Origin: Desulforhabdus amnigena | Lineage (GTDB): Bacteria; Desulfobacterota; Syntrophobacteria; Syntrophobacterales; Syntrophobacteraceae | Length of the DNA stretch: 64,000 nt | Reading direction: 5' to 3' | NCBI RefSeq assembly: GCF_027925305.1 | Contig: NZ_BSDR01000001.1 | Coordinates: forward strand, 156,001-220,000 | Part shown: positions 31,685 to 40,377 of the stretch, in pieces | Layout: every line of letters begins with the position of its first letter | How positions within the stretch are numbered: position 1 is the first letter of the stretch | Notes under the pieces: model-generated | The model's input: only the letters and a program-made list of their open reading frames with translations | The model's database searches: none | What the model was told of the DNA's origin: nothing | Program-made: the position numbers and the translations under genes

Positions 31685-31944
31685 GCTCCCAGGCGCGACT
31701 CGGCGACATCAGCAGTCACGGCGGCGTCATCATCACCGGGGCGAGCCGAACGCTGGACAACGGCATGCCGGTGGCCCGCATGGGTGATCTGCACGTCTGT
31801 CCCATCCCTGGGCATGGCGTGACGCCCATTGTGACCGGCAGCTTCGACACCATCACCGAAGGATTGCCCAACGCCCGCATCGGCGACATCACCGCCTGCG
31901 GAGCCATCATCGTCACCGGCAGTCCCGACACCATCGACAACTGA
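31681..31944 (+). CDS. PAAR-motif spike tip protein
   Basis: An 87-aa PAAR protein that forms the sharp tip of the spike. Three repeats of about 25 residues are visible: ARLGDIS-SHGGVIITGAS, ARMGDLHVCPIPGHG and ARIGDITACGAIIVTGSP; Cys and His residues would bind the metal at the tip. ATG overlaps the preceding stop. Length is typical. Confidence 0.9.
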   Translation: MSSQARLGDISSHGGVIITGASRTLDNGMPVARMGDLHVCPIPGHGVTPIVTGSFDTITEGLPNARIGDITACGAIIVTGSPDTIDN

Positions 31945-31954
31945 GGGGGACGCG

Positions 31955-32263
31955 ATGAACAATCTCGAACAGCCGCAGGAACCGCACTACTGGGATGTCT
32001 TCCCGAAGTTGATCCGGGTCTCGCGATCCCCATTCGTCCAGCGCATTCCGCTCTCGATCCGTGGTCTACCCGAAGCGCCGGTGTTCGAATCGTCCAATCC
32101 CGACGTGGCCAGTGTCGATGAGGACGGCAATGTCGAATGCGGCTTCGTTCCCGGAGCGGCCATGATCCTGGTCTGGGATTCGCCCGAGCGGCTCAGCCTG
32201 CGTCACGTCCAAGTCGAGGTCTATGGCGGCGGCGTCTCCGCACCGGTGGAGGTTCCTTCATGA
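31955..32263 (+). CDS. Ig-like (BIG2-type) single-domain protein
   Basis: A 102-aa beta-sandwich protein. Its body (IPLSIRGLPEAPVFESSNP and DGNVECG) is closely similar to the N-terminal domain of the next protein (IPLSLRGDVDAPVFSSSNP and DGVIRCG), so the two are tandem paralogues. These Ig-like domains are common on baseplate and virion surfaces, where they bind sugars weakly. ATG overlaps nothing; AGGGGG upstream. Confidence 0.7.
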   Translation: MNNLEQPQEPHYWDVFPKLIRVSRSPFVQRIPLSIRGLPEAPVFESSNPDVASVDEDGNVECGFVPGAAMILVWDSPERLSLRHVQVEVYGGGVSAPVEVPS

Positions 32264-33274
32264 CCGATACCGTGCCAGACTACAGCCACTGGGAGGTTCA
32301 GCCTCGCTCCATCCGCCTCTCCGCTGGCGAGTTCGAGCAACGGATTCCGCTCTCCCTGCGCGGCGACGTGGACGCCCCGGTCTTTTCCTCCAGCAATCCG
32401 GAGGTCGCGGAGATCGGGCCGGACGGTGTCATTCGCTGCGGCTGGACCATCGGCAACGCCGTGCTCATGGTCTGGCGATCCTCGGCCCGGGACAGTCTCC
32501 GCCATGTTCTGGTGGAGGTCCGCGATCCGTCCTGGTTCGCCGACCACCCGGACTTTGCCAGCGGAGCATCGGTCTTCCTCAGCGGCACGGTAGTCAACGC
32601 CCTCAACACCAGCGGCGTCGGCAACGCGTTGATCGAATTCCGCCGCTCGGAAACCGGCCCGGCGGCGTACCAGACCTTCGCCAACGCCTATGGCGGGTTC
32701 GAGCTGTCCGTACCCGAGGGGTTCTATTACGTGGAGGTCACCGCGCCGGGATACATCGCCTGGCATGGCTGGGTGAATGCCGCCCCCAACACCTCCGGCG
32801 ACATCCAGATCGTTCTCTCGCCCGAGCTCGACGGCCAGGTCGCCCGCATCGTGTTGCAGTGGGGCCTGAATCCCCGGGACCTCGATTCCCATCTCACCGG
32901 ACCGACGCCATCCGGCGGCAGGTTCCATGTGTTCTATTCCCACACCATCGAAAACGAGGCGGCGGAATTGGACGTGGACGACACCAGTTCCTACGGGCCG
33001 GAGACCATCACCATCCATCGGCTCATCCCCGGCGTCTACCGCTACGCGGTCCACGACTACACCAACCGCAACGCCAATCCGAGCACCGGCCTGGCGCAGT
33101 CGGGAGCATCGGTGAAGGTGTTCTTGAGCGATGGCCGTGAGCAGACCTTCAACGTTCCTTCCCAACGCCCCCGGCACGGTCTGGACCGTGTTCGAAATCG
33201 ACGGCGCGACCGGAACAGTGACGCCGGTCAACGCCATGAGCTATCAATCCCAACCCGCCAACGTCGGCATGTAA
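32260..33274 (+). CDS. Ig-like / DUF2135-type surface protein, frameshifted near 3' end
   Basis: A three-part protein: an Ig-like domain (~1-90), a carboxypeptidase-regulatory-like domain (~100-185, GTVVNALNTSGVGNALI and GFYYVEVTAPGYIAWHG) and a DUF2135-like domain (YRYAVHDYTN, SGASVKVFLSDG). After NVPS the given frame turns into Arg-rich nonsense ending at 33396. One extra C near 33161-33163 explains this: removing it gives NAPGTVWTVFEIDGATG and a stop at 33274, 12 bp before the next ATG. Corrected length 337 aa. The insertion may be a sequencing error or a real mutation. Confidence 0.75.
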
Positions 33275-33286
33275 TGGAGGTTGTCC

Positions 33287-34177
33287 ATGATTTCCGAAGA
33301 ACCCGCCGACTTGCAGGCCACCATCGAACAAACCGATTCCGGCCAACAACAGTATGTGCTGCGGGCGCTCTGCGATCACCTGTCCGGCATCCGTGAAGAA
33401 CTTTCCGGCATCCGCACGCTGCTGGAGGCCAGTCACGCCGCCTCGGAGGCGATGCGTGGCCAGGCCCAGGCCTATCTTGAGGCCCAGCAGGCCAGGACCC
33501 AGGAGTACCTGGAGCAGGTACAGATCGAGCCGGAGCCCGATTTTTATCCCTTTGTCGAACTGCCAGCGGGCACCGAACCCCGGGATCTGCCGGATGGCAA
33601 CCGGCTCTTCACCTTGCCTGACGGCATGATCCTGCGGACCACGGACGACCAGCGAATTTGCGTTATCGACGGAGGGGAACAGCAGGTCATCACCCCCGGA
33701 CCCGGCACGGCCATAGAGGTCGCCCCGGGACGCCTTTACACCCTGGTCGAGTCCTATCTGAGCGCGACCCAGGAGGCAGCCGGTATCAGCGGACTGCCCG
33801 CCGGGATCGAGCCGACCGCCATGGGCGCGGAACGCTTCGCGGTGGATCTACCCGAGGGCATCCGTCTCGACGTCGATCACCGGGAGCGGTTCATCACCCT
33901 CATCAATCCGGCCGGACCTATCGACATCATCGGCATCGGCCGCATCGAGGGCATCGGTGAAACCATCGCCGTCCGTCTGCTCTCTGCCGGAGCCAAAGGA
34001 TTCCAGTGCGGCCAGTCCGACCACGGCGGGCTGATCGAGGCGGACGGAACCATCCATCTGGGACTCAAGAGCGGTCTAGATCTGGTGGTCCGGTTCCAGG
34101 GAGAAGCCATCGACGACGGCGCACCGGAAAATGGCTGCTCGGGACAGTGCGGCATCGACTGCGAGGAGCGTACCTGA
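33287..34177 (+). CDS. Virion-associated protein of unknown function
   Basis: A 296-aa protein. Residues ~25-75 form a coiled coil with Gln/Ala-rich sequence (GQAQAYLEAQQARTQEYLEQ); from ~80 it is beta-rich with repeating hydrophobic strands (LFTLPDGMILRTTDDQRICVI). It ends with CSGQCGIDCEERT. A weak two-fold repetition of NRLFTLPDGM / ERFAVDLPEG is visible. Its place between surface-protein and gp25 genes suggests a baseplate or fibre part. No family recognised. Confidence 0.6.
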   Translation: MISEEPADLQATIEQTDSGQQQYVLRALCDHLSGIREELSGIRTLLEASHAASEAMRGQAQAYLEAQQARTQEYLEQVQIEPEPDFYPFVELPAGTEPRDLPDGNRLFTLPDGMILRTTDDQRICVIDGGEQQVITPGPGTAIEVAPGRLYTLVESYLSATQEAAGISGLPAGIEPTAMGAERFAVDLPEGIRLDVDHRERFITLINPAGPIDIIGIGRIEGIGETIAVRLLSAGAKGFQCGQSDHGGLIEADGTIHLGLKSGLDLVVRFQGEAIDDGAPENGCSGQCGIDCEERT

Positions 34178-35094
34178 TGAGCTACGACTTTCTCGGCAAG
34201 GGGCTGCGTTACCCGTTCCGGTTTCAGTCGGTATCCGGCGGCACCCAGGTCTCGACCGCCACCTCGCGGGAGCACGAGCATATCCGCGAAAGCATCCTGC
34301 AGATCCTCGGCACCCGGATCGGCGAACGGTTCATGAATCCGGAGTTCGGCTCCCGGCTGAAGGATCTGGTGTTCGAACAGAACGACGAGGTGCTCAAGGG
34401 CCTGCTGCGCCATTACGTGATCGACGCCATCAAGCGCTGGGAAAAGCGGGTGATCATCACGGAGGTACACTTCGACGACCGGCCGCTGAACATCGACGGC
34501 AACCTGCTGCTGGTGCATATCGCCTACCGGGTGATCCAGAGCCAGGTGGACGGCAACCTGGTCTATCCCTTCTACAGAGAAGACCCGAACAATCCCGCGC
34601 CCAGCTATCCCCAGCCGGAGCCCGAGCCAGAACCGCCGCCGGTGCGCAGCGTGCGCCTGTCGCCGGACGTGCGCACGCTGTTCAATCTGCTCTGGTTCAA
34701 TGCGGCCGAGATGAGCCCCGATCCGGACGATTCCTTCATCTGGCCAGCCGGGGAATACGAAGTCGCCTACATCGAGGGAGCCTTTCAGGACCGCAACGGC
34801 AAGTGGATCGTCAGCGATCCGGGTGACAACCACGGCCATTACCTGACGTTCGAGGGAGCGCCAGAAACAGAAGCGCCCCAGGCCGAGCACGCCCTCTATC
34901 TGGCCGCGAGCGGTCTAGGCTTCGACACACAGAGTCAGGCGGAAGACAACGCCGCTGGCACCGTTCACCGGATCACCACCCTGGAGCCGGGCCGCATCGG
35001 TCTGTTCTATTTCGAGGGCAAGAAGGAATCCCACTACCTCAACAACACCTCCGGGCAGCCCAATCCCGTCTGGCAACTGCGCGGCCCGCTCTGA
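34177..35094 (+). CDS. Baseplate wedge protein gp25/W-like, extended
   Basis: A 305-aa protein. Residues 1-130 are the gp25/GPW fold: FRFQSVSGGTQVSTATSREHEHIRESILQILGTRIGERFMNPEFGSRL pattern is unmistakable in its parts, for instance GTRIGERFMNPEFGSRL. Proteins of this family are usually 100-150 aa, so the C-terminal ~150 residues (after a Pro/Glu linker PEPEPEPPPVR) are an added domain of unknown function with beta-strand character. ATG 34177 overlaps the prior stop. Promoter copy 7 follows. Confidence 0.85.
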   Translation: MSYDFLGKGLRYPFRFQSVSGGTQVSTATSREHEHIRESILQILGTRIGERFMNPEFGSRLKDLVFEQNDEVLKGLLRHYVIDAIKRWEKRVIITEVHFDDRPLNIDGNLLLVHIAYRVIQSQVDGNLVYPFYREDPNNPAPSYPQPEPEPEPPPVRSVRLSPDVRTLFNLLWFNAAEMSPDPDDSFIWPAGEYEVAYIEGAFQDRNGKWIVSDPGDNHGHYLTFEGAPETEAPQAEHALYLAASGLGFDTQSQAEDNAAGTVHRITTLEPGRIGLFYFEGKKESHYLNNTSGQPNPVWQLRGPL

Positions 35095-35106
35095 GGCATC
35101 CCGCCT

Positions 35107-35138
35107 CCGACACATCCAGGCCCCTTCCGGTAAGTAAC
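35107..35138 (+). promoter_or_regulatory. Putative phage late promoter, copy 7
   Basis: CCGACA (35107-35112), 18 bp, TAAGTAAC (35131-35138), with CCTTCCGG before it. It opens the gpJ-gpI-fibre block, 57 bp before its first start. A hairpin (GAGAGC/GCTCTT) lies in the leader. Confidence 0.72.
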
Positions 35139-35193
35139 CGGCGTGGCGAGAGCATCAGGCGCTCTTGCATAACCGCCGAAAACCGGAGAGACC

Positions 35194-36603
35194 ATGGGCC
35201 GCGCAAGCATCGGATACATCAACAAGGATTACGAATCGATCCGCCAGGAGCTGCTGGCGAAGATCCCGCAGCTCACCGACCGCTGGACCGATTTCAACCA
35301 CTCCGATCTCGGCGTCGTCCTGCTCGATCTGTTCTGCGGCGTGGGCGACATGCTGGCCTACTACCTGGACGCCCAGGCGGCCGAGGCCTTTCTGCCCACG
35401 GCCCGCCAGCGCCAGAACGTCATCAATCTCTGCAAGCTCATCGGCTACCGGCTGGACTCGCCGGTGGCCTCCACCACCACGCTGCGTTTTCGGCTCTCCG
35501 CCCCGCTCGGCAAGGACCTGACCATTCCGGCGGGAACGGCCTGCCGTGCCTTGCTGAATGACGGCGAGGCGGATTTCGAGACGGTCGAGGACGGCCTGCT
35601 CCCGCGAGGCGTGCTTTCGGTGGAGATCCCAGCCCGGCAGGGCGTGCGCCGCACCGAGACCTTCACATCGACGGGGCTGCCATTCCAGCGCTTCCGCCTG
35701 ACCGGCGACGTCATTGCCCAGGGCACCATCACCGTTACGGTGGGAGACGACGCTTGGAGCGAGGTCGATCACTTTCAGGACAGCCTGGCCGACAGCCGTC
35801 ATTTCATGGTCGACCTGGATGCCCTCGACATCTCCACCCTGATTTTCGGCGACGGGCAAAGCGGCGCTGTACCCGCTCAGGGAAGCGCCATCACCGTCAG
35901 CTATTTGCAGACTATCGGAGACCAGGGCAATCTCGGCCCGAACCGGATCACCCAACTGCTGAGCCCGGTCTACCTCGACGGAGGCCAGGTCTCCCTGACC
36001 GTCACCAACCCGGTGCCCGCCACCTGCGGCGCTTCGCGGGAAGCCCTCGAACACGCCCGCCGACAGGCACCGGCGGAGCTGCGCAGTCTCTGGAAGGCCG
36101 TCACCCTGGAGGATTACCAGGCCCTCGCCGAAGGTTACCCCGGCGTCGCCAAGGCCAAGGTGCTCGACACCAATGCCTGCCAGAACATCCGCTATTACAA
36201 CGTCCAACTGGCCATCGCCCCCAACGGCGGCGGAATGCCCTCGGCGCTGCTCAAGCGGGACCTCGCCGAGTTTCTCGAACGCCGCAAGGTCATCACGGTC
36301 GAGATCAACCTGTTCGACCCGATCTATCGCCCCGTTTCCATCGACGCCGAGGTCTACATCTGGCCCGGTGAACCGCTGGAAAACGTGCGCAGCCGCATCG
36401 AAGCCGCGCTCACCGATTTCTTTTCCTTCGACCGGGTCTCCTTCGGGCAGACCATTCACTTCTCCGACCTGGTTGCCCTGATCGATGGCGTGCGCGGCGT
36501 CAGCCACATGCATCTCTACGCGCCGCAGCAGGACATCGAGCTGCGCCACGGCGAAATCCCGGTTCTCGGCACCGTCAATCTCGATCTGCGGAGGGCCGGT
36601 TGA
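35194..36603 (+). CDS. Baseplate protein J-like (gp47/gpJ)
   Basis: A 469-aa baseplate wedge protein. The start is characteristic: YINKDYESIRQELL, then DFNHSDLGVVLLDLFCGVGDMLAYYLD and LPTARQRQNVINLCKLIGY; the C-terminal half holds VTLEDYQALAEGYPGVAKAKV, a standard baseplate_J feature. It partners with gp25 and gpI-like proteins. SD GGAGAG before ATG 35194. Confidence 0.92.
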   Translation: MGRASIGYINKDYESIRQELLAKIPQLTDRWTDFNHSDLGVVLLDLFCGVGDMLAYYLDAQAAEAFLPTARQRQNVINLCKLIGYRLDSPVASTTTLRFRLSAPLGKDLTIPAGTACRALLNDGEADFETVEDGLLPRGVLSVEIPARQGVRRTETFTSTGLPFQRFRLTGDVIAQGTITVTVGDDAWSEVDHFQDSLADSRHFMVDLDALDISTLIFGDGQSGAVPAQGSAITVSYLQTIGDQGNLGPNRITQLLSPVYLDGGQVSLTVTNPVPATCGASREALEHARRQAPAELRSLWKAVTLEDYQALAEGYPGVAKAKVLDTNACQNIRYYNVQLAIAPNGGGMPSALLKRDLAEFLERRKVITVEINLFDPIYRPVSIDAEVYIWPGEPLENVRSRIEAALTDFFSFDRVSFGQTIHFSDLVALIDGVRGVSHMHLYAPQQDIELRHGEIPVLGTVNLDLRRAG

Positions 36604-38177
36604 TGTCGGATTGGTTCAAGGACAATCTGCTCGGCCTGCTGCCGCCCCTTTACGAGCACAACGACGAGGCCGGTGACCTGCACACCTTTCTGAGCCTTCC
36701 CGCCGGAACGCTCGACGAGCTCAAGCAGGCAATCGACGACTTCCCGACCATCTTCGACGTCGATCATTGCGACGAACGCTTCTTGCCGCTGCTGGCGAGA
36801 CTGGTCGGCCTCGAAGTGGACGGCACCTGTTCGCCGGACTGCCAGCGTCGCCGCGTGCGGGAAGCTGTCGAAATCTATCGCCGCAAGGGCACCATCCCGG
36901 CCATCGAACGCGACTTTGACGCGCTCGGTTGGCAGGGAGAACTGCAGGAGACCTTCCGCTCGGCGCTGCGTCTCAATGCCCGCTCCAGACTCAGCAAAGC
37001 CAAGCTGCCCGGGCTGGTGTTCAGCCTCGGCGTGTTTCGCGTGCTGTGTCTCAACCAGACCGAAGGGCTGCGCGACGCCCTGGTGTTTCACCACCCGGCG
37101 GGCACGCGCTGTTTCTGGCTCCAGTTCCTGCTCGAATGGATCGAAGGCGGCGCGATGCTCGACTTCGGGCACGCCAACGCCGTGCGCCGGATCGTGCTGG
37201 CGTTTCTCGACGAGACCTTCGTCCTTGGCCGCTCCTCGCTCGGTTCCTGCCGTCACCTGACCAGCAAGCAGAGGGCCTGGGAGCTGCTGCAACTCACCAG
37301 CACCACGGAGATGCTCCCGGAAATCGACCGGGCGGCCGTGAAGGTCTCCCGTTTTCACGGCCGCCAGAACCGGATGCGCCTGAACCACAAGGCCCTCAAC
37401 GACTGGCGGCTGCCGTACACCCGTGTCGGCGAGGACCGGGTTTCCTTCTGCACGCCCATCTACACCGGCCGCGACTTCGAAGGGGATGTGCTGGAGAGCG
37501 GCTTCGGGCTGGGCGAGAGCCATCTCAACCGCAAGTCGCTGACCCATGGCGAGACCGAGCTGCGCTACTGCTTCCGGCAGAAGGATTTCTTCTTCGACAC
37601 GCAGGCGGAACCGGTCGAACGGGCGGAAGCCAAGTACGACCTGCGCCTGCCCTTGGAATCCCGGCACCGCCTCTGTTTCCAGCTTGGTCGCGCCAGGCTC
37701 AACGAAGGTCTCGATCTGACCGCCAACCAGGGCGGCATCAGCAATCTGCTGCTCGCCTCGACCGCTGGCTGCGACGCGGACGTCACCCTGGCCGTGGACC
37801 GGATCGACCGATGGCGGCGGAGAGGGCCTGTGTTCCGGCTCAACGCGAACACCCTGAACACCCGGTATCTGAGCTATGCGAATCTGACCGGCGAACGGGC
37901 CTCGCTTGAAGTCTACGTGGACACGGGCTCTCTCCGCCGCCATCGGGTCGAGACCATGAAGCTGGGCGCGAGCCCGCTCAACACCACCGGCCTGCGCCTC
38001 TCCGTTGACCGGACCCGCCCGATGCGCGTCAGCCGCATGCGCCTCAACCAGGCCGGATTCCGCTGGTCGCGGCCTTCCTACCGCTGGCTGTTCCGTCAGC
38101 AGGATCTGCACGCGCCGACGCAGGCCGGGTTCGAGGCCGCCACCAACAACTATCGCGCCACCCAGTGGCCCACCTGA
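36603..38177 (+). CDS. Tail protein I-like with long fibre-like extension
   Basis: A 524-aa protein. The N-terminal ~150 residues are gpI-like: LLGLLPPLYEHND, HCDERFLPLLARLVGLEVD and REAVEIYRRKGTIPAIERDF. Known gpI proteins are about 180-220 aa; the remaining ~350 residues are rich in Arg/Leu/Asn strand motifs (RMRLNHKALNDWRLPYTR, SRMRLNQAGFRWSRP), which may bind or form a fibre base. ATG at 36603 overlaps the gpJ stop. Confidence 0.8.
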   Translation: MSDWFKDNLLGLLPPLYEHNDEAGDLHTFLSLPAGTLDELKQAIDDFPTIFDVDHCDERFLPLLARLVGLEVDGTCSPDCQRRRVREAVEIYRRKGTIPAIERDFDALGWQGELQETFRSALRLNARSRLSKAKLPGLVFSLGVFRVLCLNQTEGLRDALVFHHPAGTRCFWLQFLLEWIEGGAMLDFGHANAVRRIVLAFLDETFVLGRSSLGSCRHLTSKQRAWELLQLTSTTEMLPEIDRAAVKVSRFHGRQNRMRLNHKALNDWRLPYTRVGEDRVSFCTPIYTGRDFEGDVLESGFGLGESHLNRKSLTHGETELRYCFRQKDFFFDTQAEPVERAEAKYDLRLPLESRHRLCFQLGRARLNEGLDLTANQGGISNLLLASTAGCDADVTLAVDRIDRWRRRGPVFRLNANTLNTRYLSYANLTGERASLEVYVDTGSLRRHRVETMKLGASPLNTTGLRLSVDRTRPMRVSRMRLNQAGFRWSRPSYRWLFRQQDLHAPTQAGFEAATNNYRATQWPT

Positions 38178-38187
38178 AGGAGAACCC

Positions 38188-38781
38188 ATGGCGATACATC
38201 TCTATCTTGACGAAGGGCTGACCCAGCAGATTTCCGAGGGAGATTTCAGCCGCCCCGAGGCCGAGAGCTACAACGGCACCGACGGCGACATCAAGGATCG
38301 GCAACTCTACGTCGCCAACGAGCAGACGAGCCTCGCTTCGGTCATCGACGCGGCGCAGACCGCCATCGCCCTGGCCGAACCGCGCTTTGCCGACGGCGAA
38401 CTCATCATCATCGACGGCGAGCAGATGCTCGTCGAAAGCGGCGGCGGCACCGCCAATCTCACCGTGCAGCGGGGCGTGGCCAACACCGCTGCGACCGCGC
38501 ACGACGCTGGGACGACCGTCTATTCCGGCTACGACTACACCGGGCTGGTGCTCGATCCCATCGACGAAACCGGCACCGACGAAGCGGTCTGGTACCGGCT
38601 GGCCCTGACCCAGGCCGGACTCGACACCGCCACTCAGGGCGCACCGCTCAATCTCGGTGACAAGGCCTTCCAGCAGACGCTGTCTTTCTGGCGGCGTTGC
38701 ACCGTGCTCCCGGGCACGCCGGTGCAAAACAAACTCGACATCAAGCTGCGCCTGACCGGCACGGAAAACCCAATTCTCTAA
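38188..38781 (+). CDS. Fibre-block protein of unknown function
   Basis: A 197-aa beta-rich protein following gpI. It starts with AIHLYLDEGLTQQISEGDFS and has a small repeated-strand segment, ELIIIDGEQMLVESGGG with RGVANTAATAHDAGTTVYSG, that is similar in pattern to the middle of the next protein (residues ~155-205). It is likely to be a tail-fibre or baseplate-plate component. Strong SD AAGGAG before ATG 38188. Confidence 0.6.
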   Translation: MAIHLYLDEGLTQQISEGDFSRPEAESYNGTDGDIKDRQLYVANEQTSLASVIDAAQTAIALAEPRFADGELIIIDGEQMLVESGGGTANLTVQRGVANTAATAHDAGTTVYSGYDYTGLVLDPIDETGTDEAVWYRLALTQAGLDTATQGAPLNLGDKAFQQTLSFWRRCTVLPGTPVQNKLDIKLRLTGTENPIL

Positions 38782-38791
38782 GGAGGCCGCC

Positions 38792-39781
38792 ATGGCATAC
38801 CACAGCATTCAAGGACTCGCCCACGGTCGGCTCGACCTGCTCAATCAACTGCGGACCTTCCTGGTGACCACCACCGGCTGGACCCTGCACGACGACCAGT
38901 CGGCCGACCCGCAGCCGTATTTCGTCTTCAAGTCGCACGGGGAATCCGGGGCCGAGGACGTCTATCTGCAGTTCCGTATCAGCACCACCTCCGGGCGGAT
39001 TCACGTCGCGGCATTCCAGTATTGGGACGCGGCCACCCACACCGGCGTCAACGAGGCGTCGCACACCAGTTACACCTACCTGCGGGTGGAGGACAGCGCC
39101 GACTTCATCTTCTGGCTGTTCGCCGATCTCGACCACGTCTTCGTGGTGACCAAGCTCATCTCCACCTACTACGGCCATTACAGCGGATCGCTGAAACGGT
39201 TCTGGTCGGGGGCTGTCGCGCTCACACAGGCGGCGGTCACTGCAGGAAGCGGTGTGGTGCTTCAGGTCAACGACGCCACCGTAGTCACACCCGGACAAGA
39301 CTATGTGATCAAGGACGACGCGGGCATCGAACGCGTACGAGTGAGCGCCATCGACACCGCCGTCACGCCAAACACCATCACCGTCGAAACCCTCGTTCGG
39401 GATTACGCCTCGGGGGCCAAGATCGGCGAGGACCCGCAGCCGGTCATCAACAGTTACTACAACGCGCCGGGCACCTTCTACGCCGTGAACAAGTTCGACG
39501 GCTGGACTTCCGCGTCCGGTCAGCAGGGTCGCTGCGGTGCGGCAAATGGCGGGCTCCAGGGCGAAACCGATCCGGAGATGCGCTACGGCACCACCATCCT
39601 CTTTCCCTGGCTCGCCTCGATGTCCGGCTCCGCCGCCTACCAGGAACTGCGCGGCGAACTCATCGAGATCTTCGCCGTGGGCGGCGGCAACGTCGCCTCT
39701 GAAGACACCATCCAGATCGGAACAGACAGCTACCGCGTGTTCAACCTGACCACCGGCGGCTGGTGCGCGGTGAAGGAGTAA
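38792..39781 (+). CDS. Tail surface protein of unknown function
   Basis: A 329-aa protein with an alpha/beta N-terminal part (residues 10-130, LLNQLRTFLVTTTGWTLHDD, YVLRIS-like strands, FIFWLFADLDHVFVVTK). A beta module follows at ~140-205 (VVLQVNDATVVTPGQDYVI, ERVRVSAIDTAVTPNTITVE), and the end has FPWLASMSGSAAYQELRG. It is placed with fibre genes, and this arrangement is common in uncultured myoviruses. Function unknown. SD AAGGAGG. Confidence 0.6.
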   Translation: MAYHSIQGLAHGRLDLLNQLRTFLVTTTGWTLHDDQSADPQPYFVFKSHGESGAEDVYLQFRISTTSGRIHVAAFQYWDAATHTGVNEASHTSYTYLRVEDSADFIFWLFADLDHVFVVTKLISTYYGHYSGSLKRFWSGAVALTQAAVTAGSGVVLQVNDATVVTPGQDYVIKDDAGIERVRVSAIDTAVTPNTITVETLVRDYASGAKIGEDPQPVINSYYNAPGTFYAVNKFDGWTSASGQQGRCGAANGGLQGETDPEMRYGTTILFPWLASMSGSAAYQELRGELIEIFAVGGGNVASEDTIQIGTDSYRVFNLTTGGWCAVKE

Positions 39782-39785
39782 CGCC

Positions 39786-39917
39786 ATGGCAACGCATAGC
39801 GGAAAGCTCAAATTCGTCACCACGATCACCGGCCAGCGACGCCCGGAAACGCTCCTGTCCATGAACCGTGGCCAGGCTCTCAAGCTCTGCGGGAGGATTC
39901 GCCGTGGCCGTGCATAA
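39786..39917 (+). CDS. Very small protein between tail genes
   Basis: A 43-aa basic protein (MATHSGKLKFVTTITGQRRP at the start; ending CGRIRRGRA). It has a strong SD (AAGGAG, then ATG 39786) and its end overlaps the next start by 14 bp, so it is probably translated. Whether it has a function of its own or only couples the following gene is unclear. Confidence 0.5.
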   Translation: MATHSGKLKFVTTITGQRRPETLLSMNRGQALKLCGRIRRGRA

Positions 39918-40365
39918 GGGACAACTGGCATCCATCACCACCCGCAGAGGCATCCGGCGGCCGGAACTGCTCGCCATCGGCGCGGCGCAACCCGGAGCGC
40001 TCTTCGAGCTGTTTTCCGGGGCACCGGCTAGGCGCACGGTGATGGTCCGGGCCGACAGCGCAGTACGGGTCGCCCATCGGCTCGAACGTCGGTCCGACCT
40101 CGCGCTTCGCGTGAACAACCACCTGAACCGGAACACCGACCTGTGGCTCATCATCCATGGACGTCTGGGCGTCGATGCCGACACGGCGGTGCGGGTGACG
40201 CGCCCCTGGCTGCGGAGCATCGACACCAGCGTCCGGACATCCGGCGCACACATCAGCCGATCCGACACCGTTCAGCGCATCGCGATCCCGGCCGGGCTGC
40301 TGGCCGACACGCGCCAGATCCTGTTCGCGGTGCTCATCGATCAAGACCACGAAATTCAGACCTAA
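39904..40365 (+). CDS. 14-residue-repeat tail protein
   Basis: A 153-aa protein with a GTG start and GGGAGG upstream. Residues ~50-133 consist of about six tandem 14-residue units of the form (A/S)D(S/L)A(V/L)RV followed by a basic variable half: ADSAVRVAHRLERR, SDLALRVNNHLNRN, TDLWLIIHGRLGVD, ADTAVRVTRPWLRS and so on. This looks like a small beta-solenoid or fibre. The remaining N- and C-terminal parts are short. No family recognised. Confidence 0.6.
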   Translation: MAVHKGQLASITTRRGIRRPELLAIGAAQPGALFELFSGAPARRTVMVRADSAVRVAHRLERRSDLALRVNNHLNRNTDLWLIIHGRLGVDADTAVRVTRPWLRSIDTSVRTSGAHISRSDTVQRIAIPAGLLADTRQILFAVLIDQDHEIQT

Positions 40366-40377
40366 AGGAGAACAGCA

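Noticed and set aside
20563..31944. Stand-alone contractile injection system (eCIS/tailocin)
   Set aside because: Terminase, portal, protease, scaffold and capsid genes are intact, and no AAA+ ATPase of the Afp15 type is visible, so this is a DNA-carrying phage.
1192..35138. GGTAAGT elements as eukaryotic-type splice donors or intron marks
   Set aside because: The core looks like a 5' splice site, but the DNA is clearly bacterial or phage with compact operons, and the 18-bp upstream CCGACA box and intergenic placement fit promoters.
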